Source of the DNA: Eretmocerus hayati
Taxonomy: Eukaryota > Arthropoda > Insecta > Hymenoptera > Aphelinidae
Length of the DNA stretch: 64,000 nucleotides
Assembly: GCA_029851415.1 (NCBI GenBank)
Contig: CM056742.1
Location: 17,373,380 to 17,437,379, forward strand
Reading direction: 5' to 3'
Below the pieces are notes generated by a model. It saw only the letters and a program-made list of their open reading frames with translations. It made no database searches and had not been told where the DNA came from. Positions 1 to 13,078 of the stretch are shown in pieces; the stretch's first letter is position 1, and each line of letters starts with the position of its first letter. The translations under genes were made by a program, and so were the position numbers.

Positions 1-1961
1 ATTCGTTTCCCTATTCGCAAAATTGTAAGAAATTACTTGAATGTCTATTTGGATTGTGAGTATTCCATTAAAGGATTTTCCGATTGTTTCAATATTTTCG
101 AGGATGCACGGTTTGTATCCTTATTTTCTGATCCAAGACTATGATCTACTTCGAAATTTCCAAGTACGAGCTCAAAGTATTCTCCGAACAATTACCGCGT
201 ATATTTTAAAAGAGTAAGAGATCAAAGTTTTTGTCATGAGATGCACGAAAATGAGATTTAAAGATGAATTCTGTGACAACTTGCAAGACTCAATGATCAC
301 ATAAGCTAAAAAAAACTTGAGGAAAGTATAGCTATAACAAAATTTTAGAGGATATCACAGACAATACATAATTTTGATATCTTCATATGATTCGAAACGC
401 GTCAATTTGCGACTTCATGGTTTAGAATCTAACAAGCATGTATACAGTCCACAAATAAAAGTCGAGTGTCTGAGCCTAAGCACAATGTCATTTGAAAAAC
501 TTTCTAAGAACAATTACACTCAAAATGTCCGCAAGAACGTATAAAAAGAGCAAAATGGCAGTTCAAGTTATATTCAAGATCCAAGAACACGAGTCTTTTG
601 GTCTCAAATTTCGTTAGAATTCTCTCCCAACACATAAAAATAATGGATTGATATAAGAATCATCTATCTGGGGAGATTGAAAAGTTCATTTTATAATCAG
701 ACAAGTTCGTACAAAAAGCAGAATCGTCATTAACACAGATCGCAACATTGACGAATGATCGAATTCATTTCGTAGTTCGTCGCTCACATAAATCTGAGAC
801 TAGACGAAGTTATCATTTGAGCACAATAATTTTTGTACATATGAATAGATCACGTCACTATTATGCATCTTCAACGATGCAATTGCTGCTTATCTAATCA
901 GATAAAAAAAACATCTCATCCGAGAAATACATAAAATCGACTCCTTCCAATCGCAGAATTGGAATAAAATCATATAGATAAAATGGCTCGAATTGCCGAT
1001 TAATTACAATTCCAAGATTCACAACTCATGAATCACTATGTTCGTTATAATACAGGTTTGTAGAAGCAAATTTCATGAAGCGCGTATAGCGTCAAAAGGC
1101 CAATTTTATGGAATGACAGAATATGCAAGGCCTAACATGTTAAAAATCCAGTACAAAGAATCGAGGACACCTCTGACTAACTGAAGCTAATAAACACGCT
1201 TCATTAAAAAGTTTTCTATGGAAAAACCACCACTCACTATAAGAGAGTAAATTTCTCATCCCATAAATTCCTGCTAAATCATTCAAATTTAGAACTACTA
1301 AGAATTTGAGACTGAATGGACAATGAAACCATTAAGTGCCGTATTCGTCTTCTTTGATATTGGTGTTTATCGACGTCAATCTCATCTAACGCTCATCGCA
1401 ACCGACTACACGCGTTTCAAAGAGATGAAAACAGAGCACAACCAGAAGCAAGAAGGTTACGAATCAAGAAAATAGATTGAAACCATCAAGTTTAATCCAG
1501 TCTTGAAAAACTTGCCTTGGTCCGAAAAATTCAACTTCAATCTCTGAGCATCAAATCCATGTTCTAATCTGCACATGCTTTCGATCGGAACTAGACACCG
1601 GCAGAATTTGAGTCGTGTAGTGTCTTTGAGACACCCACAGATAAGTCATGAAGACTGGATTAAAAGTTCTTCGTAAAACGCAATTCGTTTAGAAAATTTC
1701 GATTACAGTGCTCTCTTCAAAGTGCTCAAAATTCCCGACAATCTTCCACACACACAAACACACAAACATACACACACGCGCGTACGCACATGGATAGAAG
1801 CACGAAAGAACTCGTGGCTGATCGCACTCATCTTTAGGTAAGAATGTTTATCGCAAATTTTTTTTTATGAGTAAGTATTAGCGATTGAGACACAGCGAAG
1901 AGGCGGCGGTCGCGGTGCGCCGATCTCGGGGAGCTGGCTCGGGTGGGTGCAGATGGTTCTC
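1..1961. other. No gene seen; 3' flank of CPSF6
   Basis: AT-rich DNA with no recognisable coding exon on either strand. It lies downstream of the CPSF6 stop codon, so the part nearest 1961 is probably CPSF6 3' UTR. A CA-rich microsatellite-like stretch runs from about 1748 to 1790. I saw no convincing polyadenylation signal for the minus strand here. Confidence 0.5.
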
Positions 1962-4900
1962 TTACCTCTCTTCCCGGCTACGTTCCCTGTACTCTCGATC
2001 ACGCTCCCTGTCGCGTTCTCTGCTACGCGAGCGCTCCCTTGGATATGGCTCGTTGTAGTACCTCTCCCTGTCACGATCACGATCCCTGTCACGGTCTCGT
2101 TCTCGACTTCGCTCTCTGTATTCACGACTTCTGCTTCTGTCTCGACGACGCCTGTGGCTGCGGTCGCGCTCTCGCGATCTTGAACGCTCTGGAAAATTGA
2201 GAAAAATTTCAATGAGAAATGCCGAAGTTATGAGATACTTGATTCCTAAGACGATCAGACTATTGTAATGAATTTAGAAACTGAATTACAGAGGAAAGAC
2301 TAGATGATGTCGACTCATCTTAGAAGGTTTGTCAAAAAGATATTGCAGACCATTTCTGCTTAGAAATAAAAAGTTTCTAATCGATTACATGAGCTCAGTA
2401 AGCCATACTGCTAAAATACAAAATTACATCACGCGAGATTCATAGTTGGGGAATATATAACTACCTCTTCGTGCTGATCCGTAACTCTTTGTTTCGACCC
2501 CTTTAAGAGTGCCTTGCAAAGAACTGATTAGAATTTTGCAACGATCATCGGCAGCAACTTTCGACTGTTTTATAAGCGATATCGCTGTCACCAACGTCTC
2601 GATGGCGCTGGCGTATTCTCCAGCAGCAGCGTCAGACACTGCACGAGCGATAGCCGACGAAGAAACTGTCCTGTTGCGTCCCATTATTTCTTCGATCTCT
2701 TGTTCTGAGAGTGGAGGAGGTCCGTCTGAACGGTGGTCCGGTGCTACGTAAGGTGGCTGGAAATATCCGTTAGACTACGTTAAGAGTCATGATAGAACTA
2801 CTGTATGATAACTCCGGGAAGTAATCATTACGATGGGTGTCAAAAGCTTCTATAACTCTTACAAATAAAATAATCGAATGTATTATTTCACATAAAAAAG
2901 TGGATTAAATTCGTATTTACTTGATCAAAGTTGTAAAAATGAATGATTTATTTGAAATTCAAAAGTTTTGACATGCTTGAATGATGCAGTATCGTGAAAT
3001 AAAGATCAGTTGTCAGTCATGGGTGCACAAACTCACCTGAGCGGTCGGAGGTCCGTAAGAGTGAGGTGGTACGTGCGGAGGACCATGAGGCTGGGCATGA
3101 GGTGGCCCATGTGGCGGCCCATGGGGTGGTCCATGAGGAGCATGAGGTGGCACGTGTGGAGGCCCAGGTGGACCTGGAGGTGGACCTGCTGGGTGCTGGC
3201 TTGGATGTGGTGGACCTTGTGGGAAGAACGCGGGATTTACGTGAGGCGCAGGTCCACCTGGAGGTCCTTGTGGCGGTCCTTGCGGAGGCCCGTGTGGCGG
3301 AGGTCCTCCTGGGCCTGTGAACATAAGAATTATGATTGATGGTTTGCGAGTCACGAAAACTTTTCATGAACTCTGGTTTGATCATATATTGAACAACAAC
3401 AGTTTCTTAATAACTCTCAAAGAACTCTGTAAAGTTACATGGACTAAAATTGCTAGAGTAATGATGAGAAGCCGAGATAGTAAATCAAATTCTAAAATCA
3501 ACCATTTGACAAAATTTATTCCCGCAGTATTGCCGTAAGCACTCAAGACATCGGACACAGAAGAAATAAATGACATCACAAGTCAATTACATTACCTGGT
3601 GGACGACTCCATTCAGGACGCGGCGGAGCTCCTCGAGGGTCTGTTCCTGGAGGTCCTCCTGGATGAGGTCCGCGAGGCATGCCTTGACCAGGCGGCCCAG
3701 GTGGTCCTCCATGGGGACCATACTAAGGGAATTTCAATACGTATGTACTTAGGTTATGAGTTCCAAAATTGTCAACTACCCATGAGTATTAAAGTGAATT
3801 TTACCATGCCAGGAGGTCTGCCTTGACCAGGGGGTGGAGGGCCTTGCTGTGGAGGTGGCGGTCCAGGAGGTCCTCGGGGTGGTCCAGGTGGTCCATTGGG
3901 TCTAGGTCCATTCCAAGGGCCTTGCTGGTAGCCAGGTGGAGGGCCTTGGTTGGGATGTTGCATCGGATGATGACCCGGTCCAGGTCCCATTGGCGCACCC
4001 TGCATGCGTGGAGGTCCGTGCTGGGGTGGTCCTCCTGGCCCTGGTCCCATACCTGGTGGTCCACCAGGCATCCTCTGTCTCGGTCCCATTTGCCCTTGAG
4101 GTGGCCCCATCATCATCCTTGGCCCGTGGTTCTGCCCAGGATGTTGTCCATGTGGAGGATGCCCATGAGGTGGCATTGATTGGTGAGGCCCATGGGAATT
4201 GTGAGGTCGCGGTCCTTGTCCCTGCTGCGCGGGTGGTGTGGGCCTAGACTTGCACTGGGACTCAAACTGGAACGAGAACTTTCTCAGTCAGACATTAGCG
4301 TTGTTATTCTCAAGGTTTTCCACACAGGTTTGGTAAGGAGACTCTCCTTACCTGGCTTAGGGCCTGTTTACTCGGGTATGTGACTACTGGATTTTGACCG
4401 TGCAATTCTTTTTTGGGCAGTCTGTCCATGACTGTCCTCATGCTCTGCTCAGAACCAAGAGATACTACACAGAATCCCTTAGATCTACCATTGGCACGAT
4501 TCTCAAAGAATTTGACCTCCATGAAGTCAGGTACTCCAACACCACTGATGGCATCAGAAATGTCCTGATCGCTAGTCCACTGAGGAATACATTTAAGCTC
4601 ATTATCAATATATATGAGAATTAACACTCGTTACCAAATGAATGAAATAAGAGAGAGGCTAGAATGTGGGGTAAGAAAATTACAAACCCATGTGAGGTTT
4701 CCAATGTAGAGTTGATGTCTTCTACCAATCTGGTTGGGCTGTATGTTGTTACCGAGCTGATGATAAGGTGCTCCTCCGTTAGTCTCTTCATTACTGGTGG
4801 CACGTTCTCTTTCAGGTCGCTCACTAGTCTCTGACGTGCTGCGGTCATTATTGCCCGGCGCGGAGGCAATCACATCGTCATAAAGATCTACCCCATCTCC

Positions 4901-5318
4901 ACCAAACTCACCCTGGACCTGCAAAGCCAGCCATTCAATTAGTCATCTCCTCAAAATAAAACACCATACTTGCCACGTACACTAAATTCATATCATTATC
5001 ATCGTCAATTATCACATTCTTCTCCAAGTACACTAAAAGAAAAAAAAATACACACAAAGCCGACGCCTCGGAAGCAAACTCAAAGGCCGCATGGACGCCA
5101 TGATTGCGGCAAAGCCGCACGGGCGCTATCAGCACACATTCTTTACTCCAGTCAACAAACAAGCAGTACATCAAACTAGGGTGATCCTCATTTACAGCAA
5201 CCTCAAATACAATCTAAATATTCTAGATAAATAGAAGAAGAGTAGGAGTTTATTATTTTACCTGGGCAAAGTCTTGCTCAAGATCATCGGCGTAAAGATC
5301 GATGTCGCCGTCCGCCAT
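1962..5318 (-). CDS. CPSF6: Cleavage and polyadenylation specificity factor subunit 6 (CFIm68)
   Basis: Subunit of cleavage factor Im, which binds UGUA elements upstream of poly(A) sites with CPSF5/NUDT21 and guides nuclear mRNA 3' processing. Eight exons fit phase and GT-AG rules: 5318-5262, 4918-4688, 4579-4352, 4266-3805, 3722-3596, 3314-3037, 2756-2465, 2188-1962, giving about 633 residues (the human protein is about 550-590). Residues about 88-165 form one RRM, with RNP2 LYIGNLTW split exactly at an exon border and a KGFCVVSL-type RNP1. A very long Pro/Gly/His/Gln-rich middle follows (about 173-445), then a conserved block with EQEIEEIMGRNRTVSSSAIA, and an Arg/Asp/Ser-rich RS-like tail. 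The start ATG sits in AACATGGCGGACGG, in an acidic MADGDIDLYADD opening typical of the family. The final codons read AGG TAA inside a good 5' splice-site match, so a longer C-terminal isoform is possible. Confidence 0.95.
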
Positions 5319-5865
5319 GTTATTCAGCGATGACGAGCGACGCCGCCGCCACTGCTGAACACTGCGGCGACGAAAACGAAACTAAGTAAAAATCTTATTG
5401 TGGGATATATGTGCTGCTCGAAGATGCCGGCTCCCCCCGTCGTTTTATTGGGCTGCACCCACGCGCGCGCGCGCACCCTGGAGTACACGCGATACCAAGA
5501 GGAAGCGGTCACGAGGTGTAGGTAGAGAGTACGCGGAATAGCTCACTTTCTGTATGTATACAATGGATCTGTATATCACTGTGTTTTAGGTAATTGAAAA
5601 TTGGACTAGGCGACCTCGTCTTCCACGAGAATTGGACCCCGAATAGTTGGGTTTGAACTAGGTAAACGGGTAAACGAACACGATGCTCCAGGTACCGTGC
5701 TCCGGAGGACTGCTCCATGCGGCGCGGCGCGAAATGCCCTGGGAAATGCTGGTGGTGGCAACCCTGCGCGCGCCGGCCCTGGATTTTTTTACCCCTTCCC
5801 TCCCTCTCATTTTGGAGAGTGGTAGGGGGAGCTTTTTTCGAGCTTTTTGCTTTTCGCGGTTTAGA

Positions 5866-6260
5866 ATTAAAATAGTATTTTTCGATTCGAGGGTGGGAAG
5901 TTTGGTTTTGCTTTTCGAGTGATTGTTTTCGGCCCGAGCCCTTATCGAAATACGTTTTTCGATCGACTGTGCGTAAAGCACTGCTTTACGCACGGTAGTT
6001 TTCGTTTACTTTACGCCCAGTCGATCGAAAAACGTATTTCGATACTCGAGCGTGAAGTTTTTTTGCTTTACTCGTGCTAATGTCGACCCTCGCAAGGGCT
6101 CGGGCCGAAAACAATCACTCGAAAAGCAAAACCAAACTTCCCTCCCTCGAATAGAAAAATACTATTTCGATCGAGTAGGCGTAAAGTGAATATAAACTGC
6201 TGTGCGTAAAGCAGTGCTTTACGCACAGTCGATCGAAAAATGTGTGTAAAAACTTTTTTA
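5866..6260. repeat. Foldback/MITE-like inverted repeat, copy A
   Basis: Arms at about 5868-5945 and 6092-6176 are reverse complements (TTTGGTTTTGCTTTTCGAGTG against its complement). A second nested pair, 5947-5975 and 6027-6054, flanks a hairpin GTGCGTAAAGC-CTGCTTTACGCAC. A further hairpin of the same kind ends near 6235. The short block GACCCTCGCAAGGGCTCGGGCCG recurs in variant form near 38233. The element lies in the gap between divergently transcribed CPSF6 and mitofusin. No coding capacity was seen. Confidence 0.65.
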
Positions 6261-7999
6261 GGCACGTTCACCTCTTTCGAGGTTTTGGTCGATTATTTCT
6301 GCATCATTTCTGGTGCAAGCGATGAAAATGTTGGCGGTGGGGCCTTGCAAGCTCCATAATGAACTATAACTTTCGAGAATCATGAAAAAAATGTTTCTCT
6401 TGTCTCAAAAGGTAAAAACGGAGGGTGTAACATTATCTTACAATTCAGAAATATCAAAAAATTGATACTATTCTCCGAAAAAGGTGAGAACTTTTTAGCG
6501 GAAATCGTCGATCATCAGTTACCTGGAAAAGACATCGATTGTTGAGGCATTATGGTTGACTTCGCATTTTGTTCTAAAAAATCTCATTGGAATTCCTAGT
6601 CTTTCATATCTGAACTTGGGTACTCTCACAGCCTTCGAGTTCCTAAGGACAAATATTGATCTAATATTAGTCAAATTGGAATAATATTGGAAAATGGAAT
6701 GATATTGGGCAAATTGCGATGTGAAACTTTTTGGCTGATTCAGACACTCTTGGAAAATAATTTAATAAAATTGAATTCGATCGATCTCACTCGCGATCTC
6801 ACACAATTTCGATTTTCGATTGTCAGCAGTTTAGAAACGACTCATTTCGAATGATACAAATAGCTTTGACTCGTACGGAAAATGTTGAAATTATTCTACT
6901 GGAACACAGTTTTTGACAAAATGAAACTGGTTTTGATATGGAAAGCCATAGAGAAGATCAACATACTTAGGAAAAGCCACGCGTAATATCACTCTTGTCT
7001 TGAGATAACTCAAGGTCAATTCATTTTCATCGTTGACGTATCGTTAATGCCGAGAACGATGAAAATACTGAAAATAATAGGTTTTTTATTAACGAAATGT
7101 TCCATTTGAGGGTATTTTGTGACCAAAACACTTCAAACTGATGTTAGAATTCAATAAAGTTGGTAAACTGTTCCATCCGTCACAACTTATTTTGTCTCGG
7201 TCGTCTATCGAAAAGTGTCCAGGAGTTCATCATTCACGATGCGTACAGGAACTTCATAACGAAAAGAAAAAGACTGTGTTGATGCATGAGAATACTGAGA
7301 ATATGGATTATATCTTGTCTTAAGCTTATGTATTACAAAAAAAAGTGAATTTCTCGTAGTTACTTTCCAAAGATTTTGGCAAGTTAAAATTCAATATGAA
7401 TTTTGGCACACTTGAGTTGCTTTTATTTCTTCACTCCTGTTTGACATGCAATCGGTGAGAGAATCGGCTTATTTGAAATTAGAAACTATCTCAACCTTTG
7501 CTCTTGGAGTGAATGTAATGTTGCAAATTTCAAGTTGTCCGATCCCTCTAAAAATAAAGAAAATGGTTATGACGGCATCCTCCATGATCAAAAATTTTTT
7601 TATTCTGCCTTCGTCACTTTTGCTAAAGAAACAAATATGTAATTAGTAATAAGATAAATTGCATGAGAACTGTATGGATTCTCAAAGTGCAAATGCGCAT
7701 GTGACGAACAAACGATGCACGATATGCTCGGCTATATGCAAAAAACTTTGACAAAGTCTCATCGCTCTATATATATACAGAGCTTGAGCTAAAATGATTG
7801 CGTAGTTTTTGCTCGTGATCATCTCCGCGACGACGGCCATATCGACGTTTTTCACGACCAACACACCTTGGTCGATCGCCGTAATCATCGGACATCCCCG
7901 ATCATGGGTTTCGCGTAAAAGCTCCGAAGGTGAGCTTTCGTTCGCTGCAAAAGCTTCGCATCATCGAATCGTATTCAACAACACCATCGATCGCGGCGC
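6261..7999. other. No gene seen; upstream region of mitofusin
   Basis: Only short open frames without family resemblance or splice support. Base composition becomes less AT-rich around 7810-8050, just before the probable leader exon of mitofusin, so promoter sequence is likely near there. Confidence 0.4.
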
Positions 8000-8083
8000 G
8001 GGCTTTCTCATCGGGCAAGCGAGCCTTCTGCTACAACAAATTCAGCAGTGCAAATAGCACGGGATTGTAGGCTCGATAAAAAT
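8000..8083 (+). promoter_or_regulatory. Marf: Probable 5' UTR exon end of mitofusin
   Basis: A strong 5' splice site (AAT|GTAAGTAG) ends a locally GC-richer stretch at 8083. It could join the acceptor at 8899 (TTGATTCCAG) that precedes the mitofusin start. The 5' limit is not visible and 8000 is arbitrary; this is inference from splice sites only. Confidence 0.35.
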
Positions 8084-8911
8084 GTAAGTAGAGGAAATTA
8101 GCTTTGTATTGTTTACTTTTTTGCGTCTATTAATAAATCGCAGACATGATATCACGACTTTTGGAGCTTGAAATTGTGCTTTGAAGCTGTATCAGTAGAT
8201 TTGAATATTATCACTGGAGCATACTGTGAGATTTGATTCGTTAGGTTAGAGTGCTCCGATAAACTAAATAAGGAATGATGAAATAGTTTTTGAAAAATTT
8301 TTGGGAGGTTTGGAATTCACGTTCAAGCCTGTTAGTTCATTGAATTTAACGACTTGATCGATTGTTCAGGTTGTGGGAAATTCTGATGTAAGAGTTGGGT
8401 CTATTATACATAGTAGCTTCAATACAGTTGTTGACTTAATATTTCTGTGGATCTCTTTCAGATCTGGAATAAAATCTAACAGTGCGCAAATTAGATTATA
8501 ATAATCATACATGGGACATCACATCAATGTCTGAAGAAAAACAGGTTCAATAACTGTTGACTGTTGTAATGTTATAATTGTTAGGTGTTAATCAGTTTAT
8601 CCCTCCTTCACTCTTCCTCTCCCTTCTATCATCCTGACAGTTAGTAGCTGTATGAAATTCTATCCATGAAATTGTGTCAATGTTATCACAGTTCCAATGT
8701 TTAGTCAAAACTTTACACTCTCAAACAGAGTATTCAGAGCCTCACGTTTTTACCATACTCTGACTCTAGTACTTGAAAGTGCACAGTTTTGTATGAAATT
8801 TCACTTACTGTAATAAGTATTTGTACGTGTACTATCTGTAAATCAAAATTTGACTATACTCAGCTTGAGTGATGCTTGGTTTTTATTTTTTGATTCCAGT
8901 TGCAATCCTGC

Positions 8912-8989
8912 ATGCTTCGTCACCAGCAACCAACACAACCAGCAGAGCACCTTCTTTTGATTAGTTTGGCAAACATCAGAATTCAGTAG
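8912..8989 (+). other. Upstream ORF in the mitofusin leader
   Basis: In the leader exon that begins at 8900, an ATG at 8912 opens a 25-codon frame closing at TAG 8987-8989, eight bases before the mitofusin ATG at 8998. It is in a different frame from the main gene and has no resemblance to known proteins. It may lower translation of mitofusin; conservation would be needed to show that. Confidence 0.4.
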
Positions 8990-8997
8990 ATTGAATA

Positions 8998-11900
8998 ATG
9001 GCTGCATATATCAATCGCACAGTATCAATGATCTCTGGAGAAAGCCAGTACCGCACAAATGATATAAGAACTGAAAATTCTCCTCTACAGATTTTTGTCA
9101 AAGCCAAGAAAAAAATTAATGACATCTTTCTTGAAATTGATGATTATGTAGATGATACAGTGCGCTTCATTGGATGTGAGTACAGTTTTGTGGATGAATT
9201 TTTTATATTTCCATATTATAAAAAGTAATGAATATTCTTGACAGCTCTGAAAGATGACCACAACATTATCAGTCCTGATGGTGTCAAAAAAGTTGAGGGA
9301 TATAAAGACAAGGTCCAAGGTATTAGAGATGTGCTCAAGAGAGATCATATGAAAGTAGCATTCTTTGGAAGGTTGGCATTTCATCTTTTATCATTAGAAT
9401 CTAAGACCATAATACCAAACGAGTAAAAATTTTAATATTTACATCAGGACAAGTAATGGGAAAAGTACTGTCATCAATGCTATGCTCAGAGACAAAATTT
9501 TGCCAAGTGGTATTGGACACACAACCAACTGTTTTTTACAAGTCGAAGGATCAGAAAATGGAGAAGCATACTTGGTCACAGAAGGTTCTAATAAAAAACA
9601 ACCTGTCCAATCAGTTGGGCAACTTGGTCATGCGCTGTGTAAAGAAAAGTTATGTGAGAGTAATTTAGTTAGAATATATTGGCCCAAGGACAAGTGCCTC
9701 CTACTTCGGGATGATGTAGTATTTGTCGATAGCCCTGGTGTTGATGTTACTCCAAATCTTGATGACTGGATAGACAAACATTGTCTAGATGCTGATGTGT
9801 TTGTCTTGGTTGCTAATGCTGAGTCAACCTTGATGATTGCAGTAAGTACTGTGTCCATCAGATTTTAGAACTTCAGAATCAGCTCAATAAACTTTCTTTC
9901 CATCCTATTGTAGGAGAAAAACTTTTTCCACAAAGTGTCAACCAGACTTTCAAAACCAAATATATTCATCTTAAACAATAGATGGGATGCTTCTGCCTCT
10001 GAACCAGAGTTCCTTGACGAGGTAAGATAAAACCCCTGAATTTGATTGGTAGTCCTTGTGAGAAAGCCCTGCATGCTCTGAAATATGACGTGATTCTTGA
10101 TTGACCAAAAATTTGTTGTTTAGCTGGTCGATGAACAGAGGGAGGTAAGATCTCATTGTGAATCGCACCACAGTTTTTCACACATTTTGGTTCTCCTTTT
10201 ATATTTGCTTTTTGCACAATTTTGCAAGAGGTTGATGATATTTTCACATTTTGCTCGTGAGAACTTGAATTCGCCAGATTTTTGCCTTCAAAAAGAATGA
10301 ACATTCTAGGTTCCAAAAGCTGTAGTCATTTGAAATTTCCAATCAGATTTTTTTGAGAAACTCTCGGTGTGAATTCCTTTATCTTCTGTAAATAGTATCA
10401 GAGAATCAGAGGTGCATGGGTAAAGTATATCTTGATGCACTGCAAAGAATTCGCATCAACGTTATTTTCTTTTGGCCGATGCCAATGCACGGAAGGAATT
10501 ATAGAATGCACACTTTTATTTCATGTGATATGTTGCTTTGTGGATTTTTTCATAAATGGAGTTATAAATGGATCTTTTAATCGTCTAGGTGAGAGCGCAG
10601 CATCAAGAAAGAGCAGTTGATTTCTTATCCAAAGAATTGAAAGTGTGCAATCCAAAAGATGCAGAGGAACGCGTCTTCTTCATCTCAGCAAAAGAGACTC
10701 TGCAGGCTCGCCTTGAAGAAGCTAAAGGAAACCCAGCTCACAGTAAGTTTCTATCTGTAAAACAATAATTCCGCTCCTACGTAGTTCTCAACGACGATAT
10801 TTCACAGATGGTGCTCTCGCCGACGGATTTCAGAATCGTTATTTTGAATTCCAAGATTTCGAACGAAAATTCGAAGAATGCATATCAAAATCAGCTGTCA
10901 AAACAAAATTCGAACAGCATTCACAAAGAGGAAAACATATATCTACGTTAGTATTGTATTGCGAATGAATGTCCATCTTTGAATATATCTAAAACTGATA
11001 TTTAATTTTTCCAGGGAAATCCGACAAACCCTCGATGAAATTTTAGAACGAACGCAAAAAATGAAATCCGAACAAATGAATGTGAAGAAAGAGGTACACG
11101 ACAAGCTCAATTTTACCGAACAACAGTTGATGCTGTTAACACAAGAAATGAAGGACAAAATCCATCGTATGGTTGAAGACGTCGAACAAAGGGTATCTAA
11201 AGCTCTGAACGAAGAAATTCGACGATTAGCAGTCCTAGTCGACGAGTTCAGTGTGCCCTTCCACCCTGAGCCTTTGGTTTTGAATGTTTACAAACGTGAA
11301 CTACATGTCCACGTTGAGAACGGTCTTGGCTCAAATCTAAGGGCTCGGTTGAGCACTGCTCTAGCTCTAAATATCGAAAATTCACAAAGAGAAATGACGG
11401 AGAGAATGTCATGTTTACTACCAGAAAATAAGCGTCAAATGTCTCTGAATGTCTTACCACGTAGAGAACCTTTCGAGATTTTATACAGGTTGAACTGCGA
11501 TAATCTTTGCGCAGATTTTCACGAAGATCTAGAATTCCGCTTTTCTTGGGGCATCACAGCTCTTATCAACAGATTTGCTGGAAAACAAAGCCACAGATTG
11601 GCCATTACAAATATACCTTCAGAGGTTTGTTGATGTTCAATACTTTTAGTGAAGATCTGACATTCTCTAATTTGACAAACTTTTATATTTAGATTCCTCA
11701 ATCACTTGTGAGCCCTGCAGACAGTATTGATTCATCCAAGTTTGTTTCAACCACAAGCTGTTTCCCCACGCAAAGAGCCGATGATTGGTCTCTAGCTACG
11801 AGAGTCGCAGTCGCTTCAATAACTTCACAAGGCACAATGGGAGGTCTTATAGTTGCAGGATTTGTTAGTTTCGATATCTTCATCAGTGTGTATTCTAATG

Positions 11901-12418
11901 AGATCGACCACGTTTATAATTTTGATGTTTAATGTGTCTAGATGCTGAAAACGGTTGGTTGGAGACTCATTGCAGTAACTGGCGCTATTTATGGGGCTTT
12001 GTACTTCTATGAGCGCTTGACTTGGACTAACAAAGCTAAGGAACGCGAATTCAAGAGACAATATGTGTCACACGCTACACAGAAGTTAAAACTCATTGTT
12101 GATCTTACCTCAGCTAATTGCAGCCATCAAGTGCAGCAGTACGTGATTTTTTAGCTTTATCTTTGTGAAATTTGACGAAACTGGATCGAATTATCATTAA
12201 CTACTTTTTCCAGGGAGCTATCAAGTACTTTTGCAAGATTGTGTCATCTTGTTGATGAAACGACCAATGACATGGACAGTGAACTCAAAACCATTGCCAC
12301 AACACTTCGTTCTTTGGAGGAAGCAGCCACAAATGCAAAAGTTCTCAGAAATAAGGCAAACTATCTAGCCAATGAGCTGGATTTGTTTGATGCCGCTTAT
12401 TTGAAGTCTCTCCATTGA
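8998..12418 (+). CDS. Marf: Mitofusin, mitochondrial outer-membrane fusion GTPase
   Basis: Dynamin-family GTPase that tethers and fuses outer mitochondrial membranes. Exons: 8998-9175, 9245-9371, 9448-9841, 9914-10021, 10589-10742, 10808-10946, 11015-11624, 11693-11863, 11942-12138, 12214-12418; all phases agree and give about 760 residues (human MFN2 757). The G1 loop GRTSNGKST is at about 101-109, G3 DSPG at about 196-199 and G4 NNRWD at about 254-258. A first heptad-repeat region covers about 330-430, a hydrophobic double-pass hairpin about 617-655 (LIVAGF, then [12 protein letters not shown]), and a C-terminal HR2 coiled coil about 690-758 ends in [10 protein letters not shown] 21-base in-frame microexon candidate lies in intron 4. 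The gene converges on ATP synthase OSCP, and their 3' ends come within about 50 bases. A single mitofusin is usual in insects. Confidence 0.96.
10124..10144 (+). other. Marf: Candidate 21-nt microexon of mitofusin
   Basis: Inside the 567-base intron 10022-10588, a TTGTTTAG acceptor is followed by 21 bases and then a strong GTAAGATC donor. Translated in phase 0 it would add LVDEQRE between LDE and VRAQHQ in the region following the GTPase domain, and the frame stays open. Vertebrate mitofusins lack these residues at this point. It could be a cassette exon or chance splice-like sequence. Confidence 0.45.
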
Positions 12419-12977
12419 AACTTCATATTATAAGCTATTCTCCTCACAATACTTGTTTATTGTGAAACGAATGTCAACTTTGTTATGTAAATTTATAAGA
12501 GACGAATTCTCTTTTTTCCAAGAGAAAAATTTGTCTAATGTCAAGGAATGTTCATATGTTTAAAATTCTAGTCTCAGTTTCAATTTTTTTTTCTTAGGCA
12601 CTTGCAAGCTGTTGAGTTTTTTTTTTATTATATTCAGACATACACCTTCTTAACAAATGAACTGATGATATGTCTTATAATAATCCAATTAGGCAACTCA
12701 ATTTATAAATTTCAACAAATCTTGCACTGCGATAACAAAAAATCTGAGTCAGTTCAAATGTACAGAAAGTGTATATGTAAACAAGAATAATTTCGTAGCC
12801 ATGATTTATTTGTATAGTAAACTGAGAAAAGTAGTTGTTCTAAGCAACTGAATTTTTGATTAAGTTAACTTCTAGATCTTTATATTTACTAATGTACTTT
12901 GATTTTTATGAGTAATTTATAGGCTGAACCTAACAGATAGTCGAATTTGATTTATATATGGATATAAAATTTGGCTT

Positions 12978-12983
12978 AATAAA
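12978..12983 (+). terminator. Poly(A) signal candidate for mitofusin
   Basis: AATAAA on the plus strand, 560 bases after the mitofusin stop codon and just before the convergent gene. Canonical hexamer only; no transcript evidence. Confidence 0.4.
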
Positions 12984-13028
12984 CGATTTATTGTTGATAA
13001 AACATCGAGAATAACTGTATAATACCTA

Positions 13029-13034
13029 TTTATT
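13029..13034 (-). terminator. Poly(A) signal candidate for ATP synthase OSCP
   Basis: AATAAA on the minus strand, 45 bases beyond the OSCP stop codon. This implies a very short 3' UTR that may overlap the mitofusin transcript end. Confidence 0.45.
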
Positions 13035-13078
13035 CGAATCCCCTTACATTTCAGAGACAATAATCAGCAAATTGAATT

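Noticed and set aside
3010..4179. Plus-strand Arg/Trp- and His-rich frames opposite CPSF6
   Set aside because: Shadows of the Pro/Gly/His-rich CPSF6 exons on the other strand.
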